The notes beneath the pieces were generated by a model that did not search any database, was not told where the DNA came from, and worked only from the letters and a program-made list of their open reading frames with translations. Shown piece by piece: positions 1 to 7,758 of a stretch of 64,000 nt of DNA; position 1 is the first letter of the stretch; every line of letters begins with the position of its first letter. Where the stretch lies: positions 20,223 through 84,222 of the forward strand of contig JADLFU010000232.1 of NCBI GenBank assembly GCA_020849655.1, given 5' to 3'. The translations under genes were made by a program, and so were the position numbers. Source of the DNA: Polyangiaceae bacterium (lineage in GTDB: Bacteria > Myxococcota_A > Polyangia > Polyangiales > Polyangiaceae).

Positions 1-651
1 GCGGCGCTCGGCGTCGCGAGGGGCGCGAGGTTCCTCGAGCTCGGGTGCGGCGGCGGGGTCGTCAGCGCGCACCTCAGCCGCGGCGGGCTCGACGTCATCG
101 GCGTGGACGGGCACCTGCCGCGCGTCGCGGAGGCCGCGCGCCGGGCGCCGCGCGCGCGCTTCCTCGTCCATGATCTCTCGCGTGGGGTCGACGGGCTGCC
201 GGCGGGCTTCGCGGCCGCCGGGTTGTTCGACGTGATCGAGCACCTCACCGATCCGCTGGCGGCGCTCCAGGCGGCGATGTCCCTCGTCGAGCCCGGCGGC
301 TGGGTGGTCGGCACCGTCCCGGCGCTGATGTCGCTGTGGAGCGAGTACGACGCGCGGGGCGGGCACCAGCTGCGCTACGACCGCGGCACGCTCGGATCTC
401 TGCTCTCCCGCGTCGAGGGCGCCGACCGGCGCGAGCAGCGGTGGTTCAACCACCTGCTCGTCCCGGCGATGTGGCTGCAGCGCCGCGCGCGCGCCGAGCC
501 CGACGCCGGCCTGCACGTGCCCCGCGCGCCGGTGAACCAGGCCCTCCTCTGGGCGCTCCGCGCCGAGTACGCCGCCGACCGCGCGCTCGCTCCGCTGCGG
601 GCGCGCGTGCCCGGCGCGAGCCTCTGGTTCGCGCTCCGTCGCGCGCGCTGA
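1..651 (+). CDS. Class I SAM-dependent methyltransferase, 5' end missing
   Basis: The frame is open from the first base, so the start lies upstream; 216 residues are visible. The motif 'FLELGCGGGVVSAHL' followed by 'IGVDG' is the SAM-binding loop and the acidic end of strand 2 of class I methyltransferases. 'LFDVIEHLTDPLAAL' is the motif II/post-II region seen in UbiG/Methyltransf_11-type enzymes. The middle part ('EPGGWVVGTVPALMSLWSEYD') fits the family in which a product glycan or lipid is methylated, but the substrate cannot be read from sequence. The C-terminal third is Arg-rich and less conserved. It is followed 43 bases later by the tatD gene on the same strand. Confidence 0.85.
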   Translation, partial: AALGVARGARFLELGCGGGVVSAHLSRGGLDVIGVDGHLPRVAEAARRAPRARFLVHDLSRGVDGLPAGFAAAGLFDVIEHLTDPLAALQAAMSLVEPGGWVVGTVPALMSLWSEYDARGGHQLRYDRGTLGSLLSRVEGADRREQRWFNHLLVPAMWLQRRARAEPDAGLHVPRAPVNQALLWALRAEYAADRALAPLRARVPGASLWFALRRAR

Positions 652-694
652 GGCCCGCTTGCGCCCGCGCGCGGCACGGGGCAACGAGCCGCGC

Positions 695-1489
695 ATGCTG
701 GTCGACACCCACTGTCACGTCGAGCCGTCGCGGTTCGAGGAGGGGCCCGACGAGGTGCTCGCGCGCGCGCGGCGGGCCGGCGTGCGTGGGTTCATGGTCG
801 TCGGCGTCGCGGAGACCACGCGGTCGGCCGAGGACGCGGTCGCCCTCGCGGAGCGTCACCCGGACGTCGTCGCGGCGGTCGGGTTCCACCCGCACGACGC
901 GGCCGCGATCGACGACGCCGCGTGGGCGACGATCGCGCGCCTCGCGCGGCACCCGCGGGTCGCCGCCGTCGGCGAGACGGGCCTCGACTACCACTACGAC
1001 CACAGCCCGCGGGAGGTGCAGCTGGAGGCGTTTCGGCGCTCGATCGCGCTCGCGCGCGAGATCAACAAACCTGTCGTCGTCCACACGCGCGAGGCCGCCG
1101 CGGACACGCTCGCCGTGCTGCGCGACGAGGGCGCGCGCGAGGTCGGCGGCGTCATCCACTGCTTCTCGGAGGATCTCGCGTTCGCGGAGGCGGCGCTCGA
1201 GCTCGGGTTCTACCTGTCGTTCTCCGGGATCGTGACGGTCAAGAACGCGCGCGCCATCCAGGAGGTCGCCGCCGCGGCGCCGCTCGACCGCGTGCTCGTC
1301 GAGACCGACGCGCCGTACCTCGCGCCCGCGCCGCACAGGGGCAAGCGCTGCGAGCCCGCGCACGTCGTGCACACGGCGGCGTTCGTGGCGCGGCTGCGCG
1401 GCGTGGAGGCGGACGAGCTCGCGCGCGCGAGCACCGACAACGCTCGTCGCCTGCTCGGCCCCGCGCTCTCCGTGGGAGGCGCCGCGTGA
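695..1489 (+). CDS. tatD: TatD family metal-dependent hydrolase (DNase)
   Basis: TatD-type hydrolase of 264 residues, the usual family length; members are cytoplasmic metal-dependent 3'-5' DNases of the amidohydrolase TIM-barrel fold. Metal ligands are visible in order: 'DTHCH' (H6, H8), 'VGETGLDYHYDHSP' (Glu), 'PVVVHTREA' (His), 'GVIHCFSED' (His) and 'ETDAPYLAP' (Asp). I start at the ATG at 695, because the family begins a few residues before DTHxH; an upstream in-frame start at 659 would only add an Arg-rich tail. The stop overlaps the GTG of the next gene (GTGA), so the two are probably co-translated. Substrate preference (DNA versus D-aminoacyl-tRNA-type roles proposed for relatives) is not decidable. 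Confidence 0.9.
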   Translation: MLVDTHCHVEPSRFEEGPDEVLARARRAGVRGFMVVGVAETTRSAEDAVALAERHPDVVAAVGFHPHDAAAIDDAAWATIARLARHPRVAAVGETGLDYHYDHSPREVQLEAFRRSIALAREINKPVVVHTREAAADTLAVLRDEGAREVGGVIHCFSEDLAFAEAALELGFYLSFSGIVTVKNARAIQEVAAAAPLDRVLVETDAPYLAPAPHRGKRCEPAHVVHTAAFVARLRGVEADELARASTDNARRLLGPALSVGGAA

Positions 1490-2433
1490 GCGTCGAGACG
1501 ACCTCCGCCGCGACGCTCGCCGCGACCTTGCTCGGGCCGCTCTACCCGCGCGAGCACCTCGCGCGCCACGCCGAGCTCGCCGCGACCGACGCGAACCCCG
1601 GGAACAACCCGGCGTTCGCGGCCGCGATGCAGGAGACGTCGCGCGTGTTCTCGCGCCTCGCGGGCCCGGCGCTCGGCCGCGACGATCTCGAGCTCGACGA
1701 GAGCGACGCGTCCGTGCTGCGGCTCTCCGACGCGCTGACCCGCGACGCGAGGGACAGGCTGCTGCGCGAGCGAGGCCCCGACGGCGCGCCGCTGCTCGCG
1801 CACGTCGTCGTGCACGCGGTCGCGTACCTCGGATCGTGCGTGGTGCGCCGGCACGGCGGCGCGTGGAGGTTCCGTGATCCGCTCTGGGAGTCTCGCGTCG
1901 CGCTCCGCTCGCGCGCGGGCGACGGCGAGCTGTCGATCCTCTCGTGGCTCCTGCGCGCGCTCTCGGACGACGAGGTCGGCCGCGGGACGCTCGCGGAGCG
2001 CTACCGCAGGTACGTCGAGGTGCCGTGCACCGATCCCGCGGCGCTCCAGCCTTTCTTGCCGGTGGGGCGCGCGCTGCCTCGGCTGAAGCGGCCGCGCTAC
2101 GACACGCTGCACCGCTACCTGAAGGCGCATCTGCCGGAGCTGCGCGACGTGGGCGAGCACTTCCCCAGCCCCGAGCGCCTGGTGGAGCTCGAGTTCGAGT
2201 GGCTCGATTTCGTCGTGCTCGGCGACGGGCGCATGCTGTTGATGCACGGGCCGGCGTCGTCCGGGGTGCACCTCATGTGGCTGGACGCCGCCGGGTTCGT
2301 GAAGTCGGCGTACTACCCGGCCGACGCCTTCCCCGCGCACGTCGTCAAGGTGCAGGACGCCGACCGTATCGCGCTCGTGCGCAGCCTGCTCGGCAAGGAG
2401 CTCGTCGAGGAGCTGCTCTGGTGGGGGCCCTGA
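1486..2433 (+). CDS. Hypothetical protein, coupled to tatD
   Basis: A 315-residue protein that I do not recognise. It starts with a GTG that shares four bases with the tatD stop (GTGA), which fixes the start and suggests translational coupling. It has no signal peptide and no clear membrane segment. The N-terminal two thirds are mixed alpha-helical ('LLAHVVVHAVAYLGSCVV'), and the C-terminal third, from about residue 215, alternates beta-like and Trp-rich segments ('LEFEWLDFVVLGDGRMLLMHG', 'HLMWLDAAGFVKSAYY', 'LVEELLWW'). Codon use and composition match its neighbours. Probably a cytoplasmic protein; no function is proposed. Confidence 0.75.
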   Translation: MSVETTSAATLAATLLGPLYPREHLARHAELAATDANPGNNPAFAAAMQETSRVFSRLAGPALGRDDLELDESDASVLRLSDALTRDARDRLLRERGPDGAPLLAHVVVHAVAYLGSCVVRRHGGAWRFRDPLWESRVALRSRAGDGELSILSWLLRALSDDEVGRGTLAERYRRYVEVPCTDPAALQPFLPVGRALPRLKRPRYDTLHRYLKAHLPELRDVGEHFPSPERLVELEFEWLDFVVLGDGRMLLMHGPASSGVHLMWLDAAGFVKSAYYPADAFPAHVVKVQDADRIALVRSLLGKELVEELLWWGP

Positions 2434-2544
2434 GCGGTGGGTTGCGGGTGCCGCGTCGCTCGAGGCGAGCTCCGCCCCTCACCCTGACGCAGCCGCGCGA
2501 CGAGGCCCAGCGCGAGCCCCCTCCGGCCTGGGCTCTCCCCGTGC

Positions 2545-2550
2545 TACACG
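2545..2550 (+). promoter_or_regulatory. -10-like hexamer TACACG
   Basis: TACACG, preceded by TG, ends 9 bases before the ATG at 2560. No Shine-Dalgarno is present. The position fits a -10 element of a near-leaderless transcript (see the promoter finding). Confidence 0.5.
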
Positions 2551-2559
2551 CGCGCCGCG

Positions 2560-2838
2560 ATGAGCCTGAAGGAACGACTGACGCAAGAGGGCATGAAGCT
2601 GATGAGCGATCCCCGCATGATGAAGCTCATGCAGGACGAGCGGTTCATGAAGCTCATGATGGCCGCGATGAGCATGCCGGGGAAGGTGTCGAACTTCACC
2701 GACGAGCAGAAGGAGGGCATCGCGAAGTCGATGGGGTTCGCCCAGGAGCGCGAGGTGCGCGATCTGCGGCGCACCGTCCGCGCGCTCGAGGCCGAGGTCA
2801 CCGAGCTGAAGAAGAAGCTCGCCGCCGCGCCGAAGTGA
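2560..2838 (+). CDS. Small Met/Lys-rich coiled-coil protein
   Basis: A 92-residue protein with two visible parts. Residues about 1-50 contain a Met-rich stretch with the repeated pattern 'SDPRMMKLMQDERFMKLMM', and residues about 60-90 form a heptad-like coiled coil ('VRDLRRTVRALEAEVTELKKKL'). It has no signal peptide or membrane helix. Coiled-coil proteins of this kind occur as phasin-like granule-surface or adaptor proteins, but nothing here proves that; I treat it as an uncharacterised adaptor. The gene stands alone between a plus-strand gene 126 bases upstream and the convergent MoxR gene 7 bases downstream. Confidence 0.8.
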   Translation: MSLKERLTQEGMKLMSDPRMMKLMQDERFMKLMMAAMSMPGKVSNFTDEQKEGIAKSMGFAQEREVRDLRRTVRALEAEVTELKKKLAAAPK

Positions 2839-2845
2839 GCCCGCG

Positions 2846-3832
2846 TCAGGGGACCTCGACGACCTCGAACACCCGCCGCACGACGTGCTCGGCGGTGATC
2901 TCCTCGGCCTCGGCCTCGTAGCTCAAGACCAGCCTGTGACGGAGCACGTCGGGGCCGATCGCCTTCACGTCCTCCGGCGTGACGTAGCCGCGGTGGCGCA
3001 GGAAGGCGTGCGCGCGCGCCGCGAGCGCGAGGCCGATCGACGCGCGCGGGCTCGCGCCGAACTCGATGAGCGCGCCCAGATCCTTCAGGCCGCGCTGCTT
3101 CGGCTCGCGCGTCGCGAACACGACGTCGACGATGTAGTCGCGCACGCGGTCGTCCATGTACACGTCGCGGACCACGCCGCGCGCCCGCGCGATGTCCTCG
3201 AGCGTCGCCGCCTGGCCCACCTTCGCGGGGACGGGCGACGTCGCGCGGTCGACGATCTGGCGCTCCTCCTCGCGCGTCGGGTAGCCGATGCGCGCCATCA
3301 TCAAGAACCTGTCCATCTGCGCCTCGGGCAGCGGGTCCGTGCCCTCCTGCTCCACCGGGTTCTCGGTCGCGAGCACGATGAACGGATCGGGCAGCTTGAA
3401 GCTCTTGTCGCCGAGCGTGACCTGCCGCTCCTGCATCGACTCGAGCAGCGCGCTCTGCACCTTCGCCGGGGCGCGGTTGATCTCGTCGGCGAGCACGAGG
3501 TTCGCGAAGACGGGGCCGAGCTTCTCGGTGAACTCGCCGCGCGCCTGGTTGTAGATGATCGTGCCGACCACGTCGGCCGGGAGCAGGTCGGGCGTGAACT
3601 GGATGCGCGAGAACTTCGCGCTGATCGCCTCGCACAGGCTGCGCACCGTCAGCGTCTTCGCGAGGCCCGGCACGCCCTCGAGCAGGATGTGGCCGCCGGT
3701 GAAGAGCCCGATCAGGATGCGCTCGATCATGTACGTCTGGCCGACGATCACCTTGCCGACCTCGGTGGTCAGGCGGTCGACGAAGGCGCTCTCGCGCTGC
3801 ACGAGCTCGTTGAGGGCGCGGACGTCGCTCAT
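2846..3832 (-). CDS. MoxR family AAA+ ATPase
   Basis: A 328-residue MoxR-type AAA+ ATPase, full family length. Visible motifs are Walker A 'LEGVPGLAKT', Walker B 'LVLADEINRAP', the sensor region 'VLATENPVEQEGTDPLPEAQMDRF' split around an arginine-finger Arg, and the C-terminal lid 'GASPRASIGLALAARAHAF'. MoxR ATPases act as cytoplasmic chaperones that mature metal-dependent or von Willebrand (DUF58/VWA) complexes. The usual DUF58 and VWA partners are not adjacent: the next gene in the same direction starts downstream of the converging small coiled-coil gene. A TAGATC hexamer 9 bases upstream of the ATG suggests a near-leaderless transcript. Confidence 0.93.
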   Translation of the reverse strand: MSDVRALNELVQRESAFVDRLTTEVGKVIVGQTYMIERILIGLFTGGHILLEGVPGLAKTLTVRSLCEAISAKFSRIQFTPDLLPADVVGTIIYNQARGEFTEKLGPVFANLVLADEINRAPAKVQSALLESMQERQVTLGDKSFKLPDPFIVLATENPVEQEGTDPLPEAQMDRFLMMARIGYPTREEERQIVDRATSPVPAKVGQAATLEDIARARGVVRDVYMDDRVRDYIVDVVFATREPKQRGLKDLGALIEFGASPRASIGLALAARAHAFLRHRGYVTPEDVKAIGPDVLRHRLVLSYEAEAEEITAEHVVRRVFEVVEVP

Positions 3833-3841
3833 CGGCTGCGC

Positions 3842-3847
3842 GATCTA
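3842..3847 (-). promoter_or_regulatory. -10-like hexamer TAGATC for the MoxR gene
   Basis: TAGATC on the minus strand ends 9 bases before the ATG at 3832. No SD sequence is visible in the gap. Confidence 0.5.
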
Positions 3848-3871
3848 GGGTCGAACGCCGCGCGAGCCAAC

Positions 3872-4438
3872 CTAGAACGAGAACCGCGCCGGGCGCCCGC
3901 AGAGCGTCCCCGTCACGTCGTTGCCGCTCTGCGAGGCCGTGAGCGCGCAGGCTCCGGGCGCGATCGCGAGCGGCGGATCGTACACCTGGCCGCGCACCTC
4001 GAGCTCGTCGCTCGAGAGCAAGAGCGCCGTCGTCGCCGTCGGCTGCACCGCGAGCGTCCCCTGCTCCCGCACGACGCCGTCGAGGATGACGTCGTAAGAT
4101 TTGTCTGGTTCTCCCGAGGTGCGCTGGTACGCGCAGGCAGAGAACGTGAACGTGAGATCGACCCTCGTCGCGCCCTGGGTGGCGTTCGACGAGGCCTCGC
4201 CGACGACGCGCACGCTCCCGCCGCCGGGGCACGGCGACGCGCCCTCTTGCGGGCCGACGGCGTTGCCTTGCAGCGTGAGGTTGTACGCGAGCTTGAGCGT
4301 CTCGCGCACGGCGCGCAGCGTGACGCCGTCGACGCACGCCTGATCGCACGGCGGCGACGGCGTCGCGTCCTTCCCGCCGCCGCACCCGACGACGGAGGTG
4401 ACCGCGAGCGCCCCGGGGAGCGCGAACCTTCTCCACAT
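3872..4438 (-). CDS. Secreted lipoprotein, unknown function
   Basis: A 188-residue predicted lipoprotein: the N-terminus 'MWRRFALPGALAVTSVVGC' has a short basic n-region, a hydrophobic core and a lipobox VVGC with Cys19. The mature part starts Gly-rich and then carries several Cys residues ('PPCDQACVDG', 'SPCPGG', 'FSACAYQ', 'PGACALTA', 'GTLCGRP') that could form disulfides outside the cytoplasm, in an otherwise beta-rich chain. Its ATG overlaps the stop of the TonB-receptor gene (TGATG), so it is the second gene of that operon and may be an accessory lipoprotein of that transport system. I do not recognise the family. Confidence 0.75.
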   Translation of the reverse strand: MWRRFALPGALAVTSVVGCGGGKDATPSPPCDQACVDGVTLRAVRETLKLAYNLTLQGNAVGPQEGASPCPGGGSVRVVGEASSNATQGATRVDLTFTFSACAYQRTSGEPDKSYDVILDGVVREQGTLAVQPTATTALLLSSDELEVRGQVYDPPLAIAPGACALTASQSGNDVTGTLCGRPARFSF

Positions 4439-6861
4439 CAGAAGCCTCCTTCTACACCCAGACTCGGGATGGTGATGGGCCCGACCATCTGCGCCTGGCA
4501 GCCGTCGAGCGTGCACGAGGTGGTGATCGCCTCCTTGCGCAGCGTCGCGTTCATCCACTCCGCGACGAACGAGATCCACGCCGTCTCGGCGAGCTGCCAG
4601 CGCTTCTCGAGCCGCAGATCGACCCGGTAGAACGACGGCAGGCGCGTCGAGGGATCGCTCACGTCCGGCGCCTTCGGCAGCCCCGTGTAGAACGTCACCC
4701 GCGTCCCCGCGCGCCACGCGCGGCCGAGATCGTACGCGAGCGCGGCGTTCGCGACGTGCGTGCGGTCGAACGTCGAGAGGCGCTTCGTCCGCCCGTAGCT
4801 GCGCGTGGAGCGAGACAGCGTGTACGAGAGGTAGCCGCCGAGTCGGCTCGTCATCCGGCGCTTCAGGTACAGCTCGAGGCCGATCGCCGCGCCGAGCGTG
4901 CGCGCCTCGAACGCCGACGCTCGCCGCTGCGCGCCCTGCGAGTCGACCGCCTGGCCGCCGCCGCCGCTCGCGTCGGGGCCGAGGGTGCCGGGGCGGAACC
5001 TGTCGCGCCCGCACGACGCGCCGTTGCCCGTCGGCTGGCCGCCGCGGTCGCCGCCGATCGAGTCGGTGGGGAACTGCCCCGGCGCGCACCCGCTCGCCCG
5101 CGGCTCCGTCACCGCCAAGGGATCGCTCATCGAGAAGAACGTGTTGTGGAACGCCGTGAGCGTCGCGGTCGTCGCCGCGTCGAGCTCCCGCTCGATCCCC
5201 ACGCTCTGCTGCAGCGCGCGCTGGAGTCCGCCGCGCAGCCCGCCCGGCTGGAACCCCGGCACCGGCACGACGAAGCTCGGCGGCTGGTGCGCGACGCCCA
5301 TCGCCGAGAGCAGCCGGAGCCTGTCGGTGACGGCGACCCGCAGGGCCGCGCGCGGATCGACGCCCAGCGCGGCCGCGCCGTCGGACGTGTACAGATCCAC
5401 GCGCCCGCCGAGCGTGGCCTCGAGGCGCGGCGTCACGCTCCACACGACGTCCGCGCGCGCGCCCGTCACGAGATCGGTGCGCCTCGGGAACAGCGACGCC
5501 GTCGCGCGGGTCGACGCGCCCTCGTCGCCGTTCGACAGCTGCACGTCGTACGCGTCGAGCTGGACGTCGCTGCCGGCGCGGAGCAGGAGCCCCGGCGCGA
5601 GCGCGCGCGTCACCCCGGAGCGCAGCGCGGCCATCCGATCGCGCAGGAACCTCCCCTCGGCGAGGCTCGTCTGCTCGTGCCCGAGCGCGAGCGCGAGCTG
5701 CAGCTCGCCGCCGCCGTCGAGCTCGTGGTCCCAGCGCACGTCGCCGCGGTGGAACTCGCTCCCGAAGAGCACGAGCGTCTGCGTCGGGGTCTTCTGCCCG
5801 AGGTAGTCGGACGTGCCGAACCACAGCGTCGAGACGCGGTCGCGGCGGCCGAGGCGCCTGGAGACGCGCGCCTGGTAGTCCCAGTACGACAGCTCGATGT
5901 CGGGCGAGAGCTGCGTCAGCAGCGCGGCCGTGTACGAGTAGCGCCCGCCGACGAGCACGGTCGTCTCGGCGACCTCCGCCTCGGCGAGCGCGCCCGCGTC
6001 GAAGAGCCGCACGTTGAACTCGCCGTGCGCCTGCGGCGTCGGAGGCACCGTCTCGCCGGAGACGACGCCCCCCGCGAACCTCCCGAACCTCGCAGGGTAT
6101 CCACCCGGGTACAAATCGACCCGCGCGATGAGGCCGGGGTGGATGACCGACGGCCCGATGAGGACGTGGAAGAGGTACGGCACGCGCACGCCGTCGACGA
6201 AGTAGCCCACGTTGCCGGGGGGCGCGCCGCGCACGTAGAAGAACGGGAACCCCGAGACGATGGGCGTGACGCCGGGCAGCGTCTCCAGCGCGCGAAACGG
6301 ATCGCCGAACGCGCCGGGGATCTGGCGCACCTCCGCGCGAGACAGCGTCGCCGAGCGTGACGGCTCACCGCGCTCACCGCGCACGTCGACCTGGGTGATG
6401 GGCGGCGGGGGAGGGGGAGGGGCCTCGGCGCCGCTCGGCGCGGGGGGCGCGGCCTCCGGGGAGGGCTCGGGCGTCGGCTCGCGGAACGTGATCTCGAAGC
6501 GGATCCTCGCCGAGACCGGCCGCCCGTCGCGCGTCGCGGGCGCGAACCGGAACGTGAGCACGGCCGCGCGCGCCGCTGAGGAGAATGGCTCGTTCGACGC
6601 GGTCGGCGTCGCGTCCCGCACCGCGCCGTCGTCGCCGACGGTCACCGTGAGCCGGACGACGGCGTCGCCCCTCGCGCCCTCGGGGTACGCGACGTCGGGC
6701 GGCGTGAGCAGGCGAGGGGGCTCGAGCGTCGGCCTCGCGCTCGCGCTCGCGGCGGGAGGCGACGGCCCCGCGTCTCCGGCCGGCGCGGCGAGCGCGAGGA
6801 GCGGAGCGCACGAGGCGCACGCCGCGCCCAGCACCGCTCGTCGTCCGCGCGCCCAGGTCAA
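4438..6861 (-). CDS. TonB-dependent receptor with N-terminal TonB C-terminal-like domain
   Basis: An 807-residue outer-membrane receptor. Residues about 1-26 form a signal peptide. Residues about 48-130 ('RLLTPPDVAYPEGARGDAVV' through 'VSARIRFEITF') look like the C-terminal domain of TonB energy transducers. A Pro-rich linker ('EAPPPPPPPITQVDVRG') follows, then a plug domain ('VRQIPGAFGDPFRALETLPG', 'FFYVRGAPPGNVGYFVDG') and a beta-barrel ending in aromatic residues. Receptors normally bind TonB rather than carry its domain, so this fusion is unusual, though relatives occur in Myxococcota. The start is a TTG at 6861 with a TAACGA hexamer 7 bases upstream. The ligand is unknown. The downstream lipoprotein gene is coupled by TGATG. 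Confidence 0.9.
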   Translation of the reverse strand: MTWARGRRAVLGAACASCAPLLALAAPAGDAGPSPPAASASARPTLEPPRLLTPPDVAYPEGARGDAVVRLTVTVGDDGAVRDATPTASNEPFSSAARAAVLTFRFAPATRDGRPVSARIRFEITFREPTPEPSPEAAPPAPSGAEAPPPPPPPITQVDVRGERGEPSRSATLSRAEVRQIPGAFGDPFRALETLPGVTPIVSGFPFFYVRGAPPGNVGYFVDGVRVPYLFHVLIGPSVIHPGLIARVDLYPGGYPARFGRFAGGVVSGETVPPTPQAHGEFNVRLFDAGALAEAEVAETTVLVGGRYSYTAALLTQLSPDIELSYWDYQARVSRRLGRRDRVSTLWFGTSDYLGQKTPTQTLVLFGSEFHRGDVRWDHELDGGGELQLALALGHEQTSLAEGRFLRDRMAALRSGVTRALAPGLLLRAGSDVQLDAYDVQLSNGDEGASTRATASLFPRRTDLVTGARADVVWSVTPRLEATLGGRVDLYTSDGAAALGVDPRAALRVAVTDRLRLLSAMGVAHQPPSFVVPVPGFQPGGLRGGLQRALQQSVGIERELDAATTATLTAFHNTFFSMSDPLAVTEPRASGCAPGQFPTDSIGGDRGGQPTGNGASCGRDRFRPGTLGPDASGGGGQAVDSQGAQRRASAFEARTLGAAIGLELYLKRRMTSRLGGYLSYTLSRSTRSYGRTKRLSTFDRTHVANAALAYDLGRAWRAGTRVTFYTGLPKAPDVSDPSTRLPSFYRVDLRLEKRWQLAETAWISFVAEWMNATLRKEAITTSCTLDGCQAQMVGPITIPSLGVEGGF

Positions 6862-6868
6862 CCTCGCC

Positions 6869-6874
6869 TCGTTA
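6869..6874 (-). promoter_or_regulatory. -10-like hexamer TAACGA for the TonB-receptor fusion
   Basis: TAACGA on the minus strand ends 7 bases before the TTG start at 6861, the same geometry as other genes here. It supports the otherwise unusual TTG as the true start. Confidence 0.45.
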
Positions 6875-6897
6875 GCCCGACGGAGAGACGCCGCGCC

Positions 6898-7758
6898 ATG
6901 AAGAACTGCGAAGTGCTACCAACGTCGCCGATGATCCCGGACCCGACGCGCTGTCCTCTCTGCTCGTCCGACAACGACTGCGGCATGCAGCGCGGCGAGG
7001 AGACCTGCTGGTGCATGCGAGAGACGCTGTCGCCGAGCCTGCTCGCCAGGGTGCCCGCCGAGGCGCGCGAGAAGGCGTGCGTGTGCGTCGGCTGCGTCCG
7101 CGCCGACCAGGCGATGTCACCGCCCCAATGCGCGCCGCGCGCGCGCCGAGGGGACGCGCGCGCGGCCAGGTGCTGCGAGCGCCGCAGGATCAGCCGAAGC
7201 CGGTGCCGCAGTTCGCGCAGAACTTGGCGGTGCCCATGTTCTGCGAGCCGCACGACGTGCAGAACCGCTGCGCGGGCGCGGGCGGCGCCATCGGCGTGCC
7301 GCACTCGGCGCAGAACTTCGCGTTGGGCGCGTTCGCCGCGTTGCACTTGCGGCACGCGGCTCCCCCTGCGCCCTGCGGCGCCATCGCCTGCGGCGGCTGC
7401 GCCTGCATCGGCTGCTGGCCCTGTGGCCCCTGCATGCCGGGCGCGGGGAACTGCGGCCCCTGCGGGTTCATCATGTTCTGCTGCATGTAGCCGGCCATGC
7501 CGATGCCCGCGGCCATCTGCGCGCCCATCGGCGCCATGCCGCCGCCCTCGTTGCCCGCCGCCGCGACCATCGCCTGGCCGGCCATGTAGTTCTGGTAGTT
7601 GCCGGCGAGCTGCTGGACGTAGCGCTGGTCCTGGCCGAACTTCTGATCGAGCTCGAACTGCTTCGCCTTCGCCTGCGCCTGCGCGATCGCGACGCCGCGG
7701 TTCGCCTTCGCGACCTCGGCCTGCGCCGCGACGAGGCGCGCGCGGTCCTCGGCGCTGA
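6898..7758 (+). CDS. Cysteine-rich CWC family protein with an open, probably non-native C-terminal extension
   Basis: The first about 75 residues match the small cysteine-rich CWC family: 'RCPLCSSDNDCGM', then 'TCWCM', a spacer with 'LLARVPAEAREKACVC', and a final CxxC ('CVGC'). The ordinary family protein is 60-90 residues, ending soon after the last CxxC (about base 7110). Here no stop follows; the frame stays open to 7758, giving 286 residues, and from 7190 on it is antisense to the SPFH gene. The extension is Arg/Ser/Pro-rich, typical of high-GC antisense reading, so I believe only the N-terminal part. Cys spacing suggests metal (zinc or iron-sulfur) binding; the role is unknown. An internal ATG at 6931 is an alternative start. 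Confidence 0.55.
   Translation: MKNCEVLPTSPMIPDPTRCPLCSSDNDCGMQRGEETCWCMRETLSPSLLARVPAEAREKACVCVGCVRADQAMSPPQCAPRARRGDARAARCCERRRISRSRCRSSRRTWRCPCSASRTTCRTAARARAAPSACRTRRRTSRWARSPRCTCGTRLPLRPAAPSPAAAAPASAAGPVAPACRARGTAAPAGSSCSAACSRPCRCPRPSARPSAPCRRPRCPPPRPSPGRPCSSGSCRRAAGRSAGPGRTSDRARTASPSPAPARSRRRGSPSRPRPAPRRGARGPRR

Noticed and set aside
2846..3832. Complete MoxR-DUF58-VWA operon
   Set aside because: Only the MoxR ATPase is present; the neighbours are a lipoprotein and a small coiled-coil gene, with no DUF58 or VWA protein.
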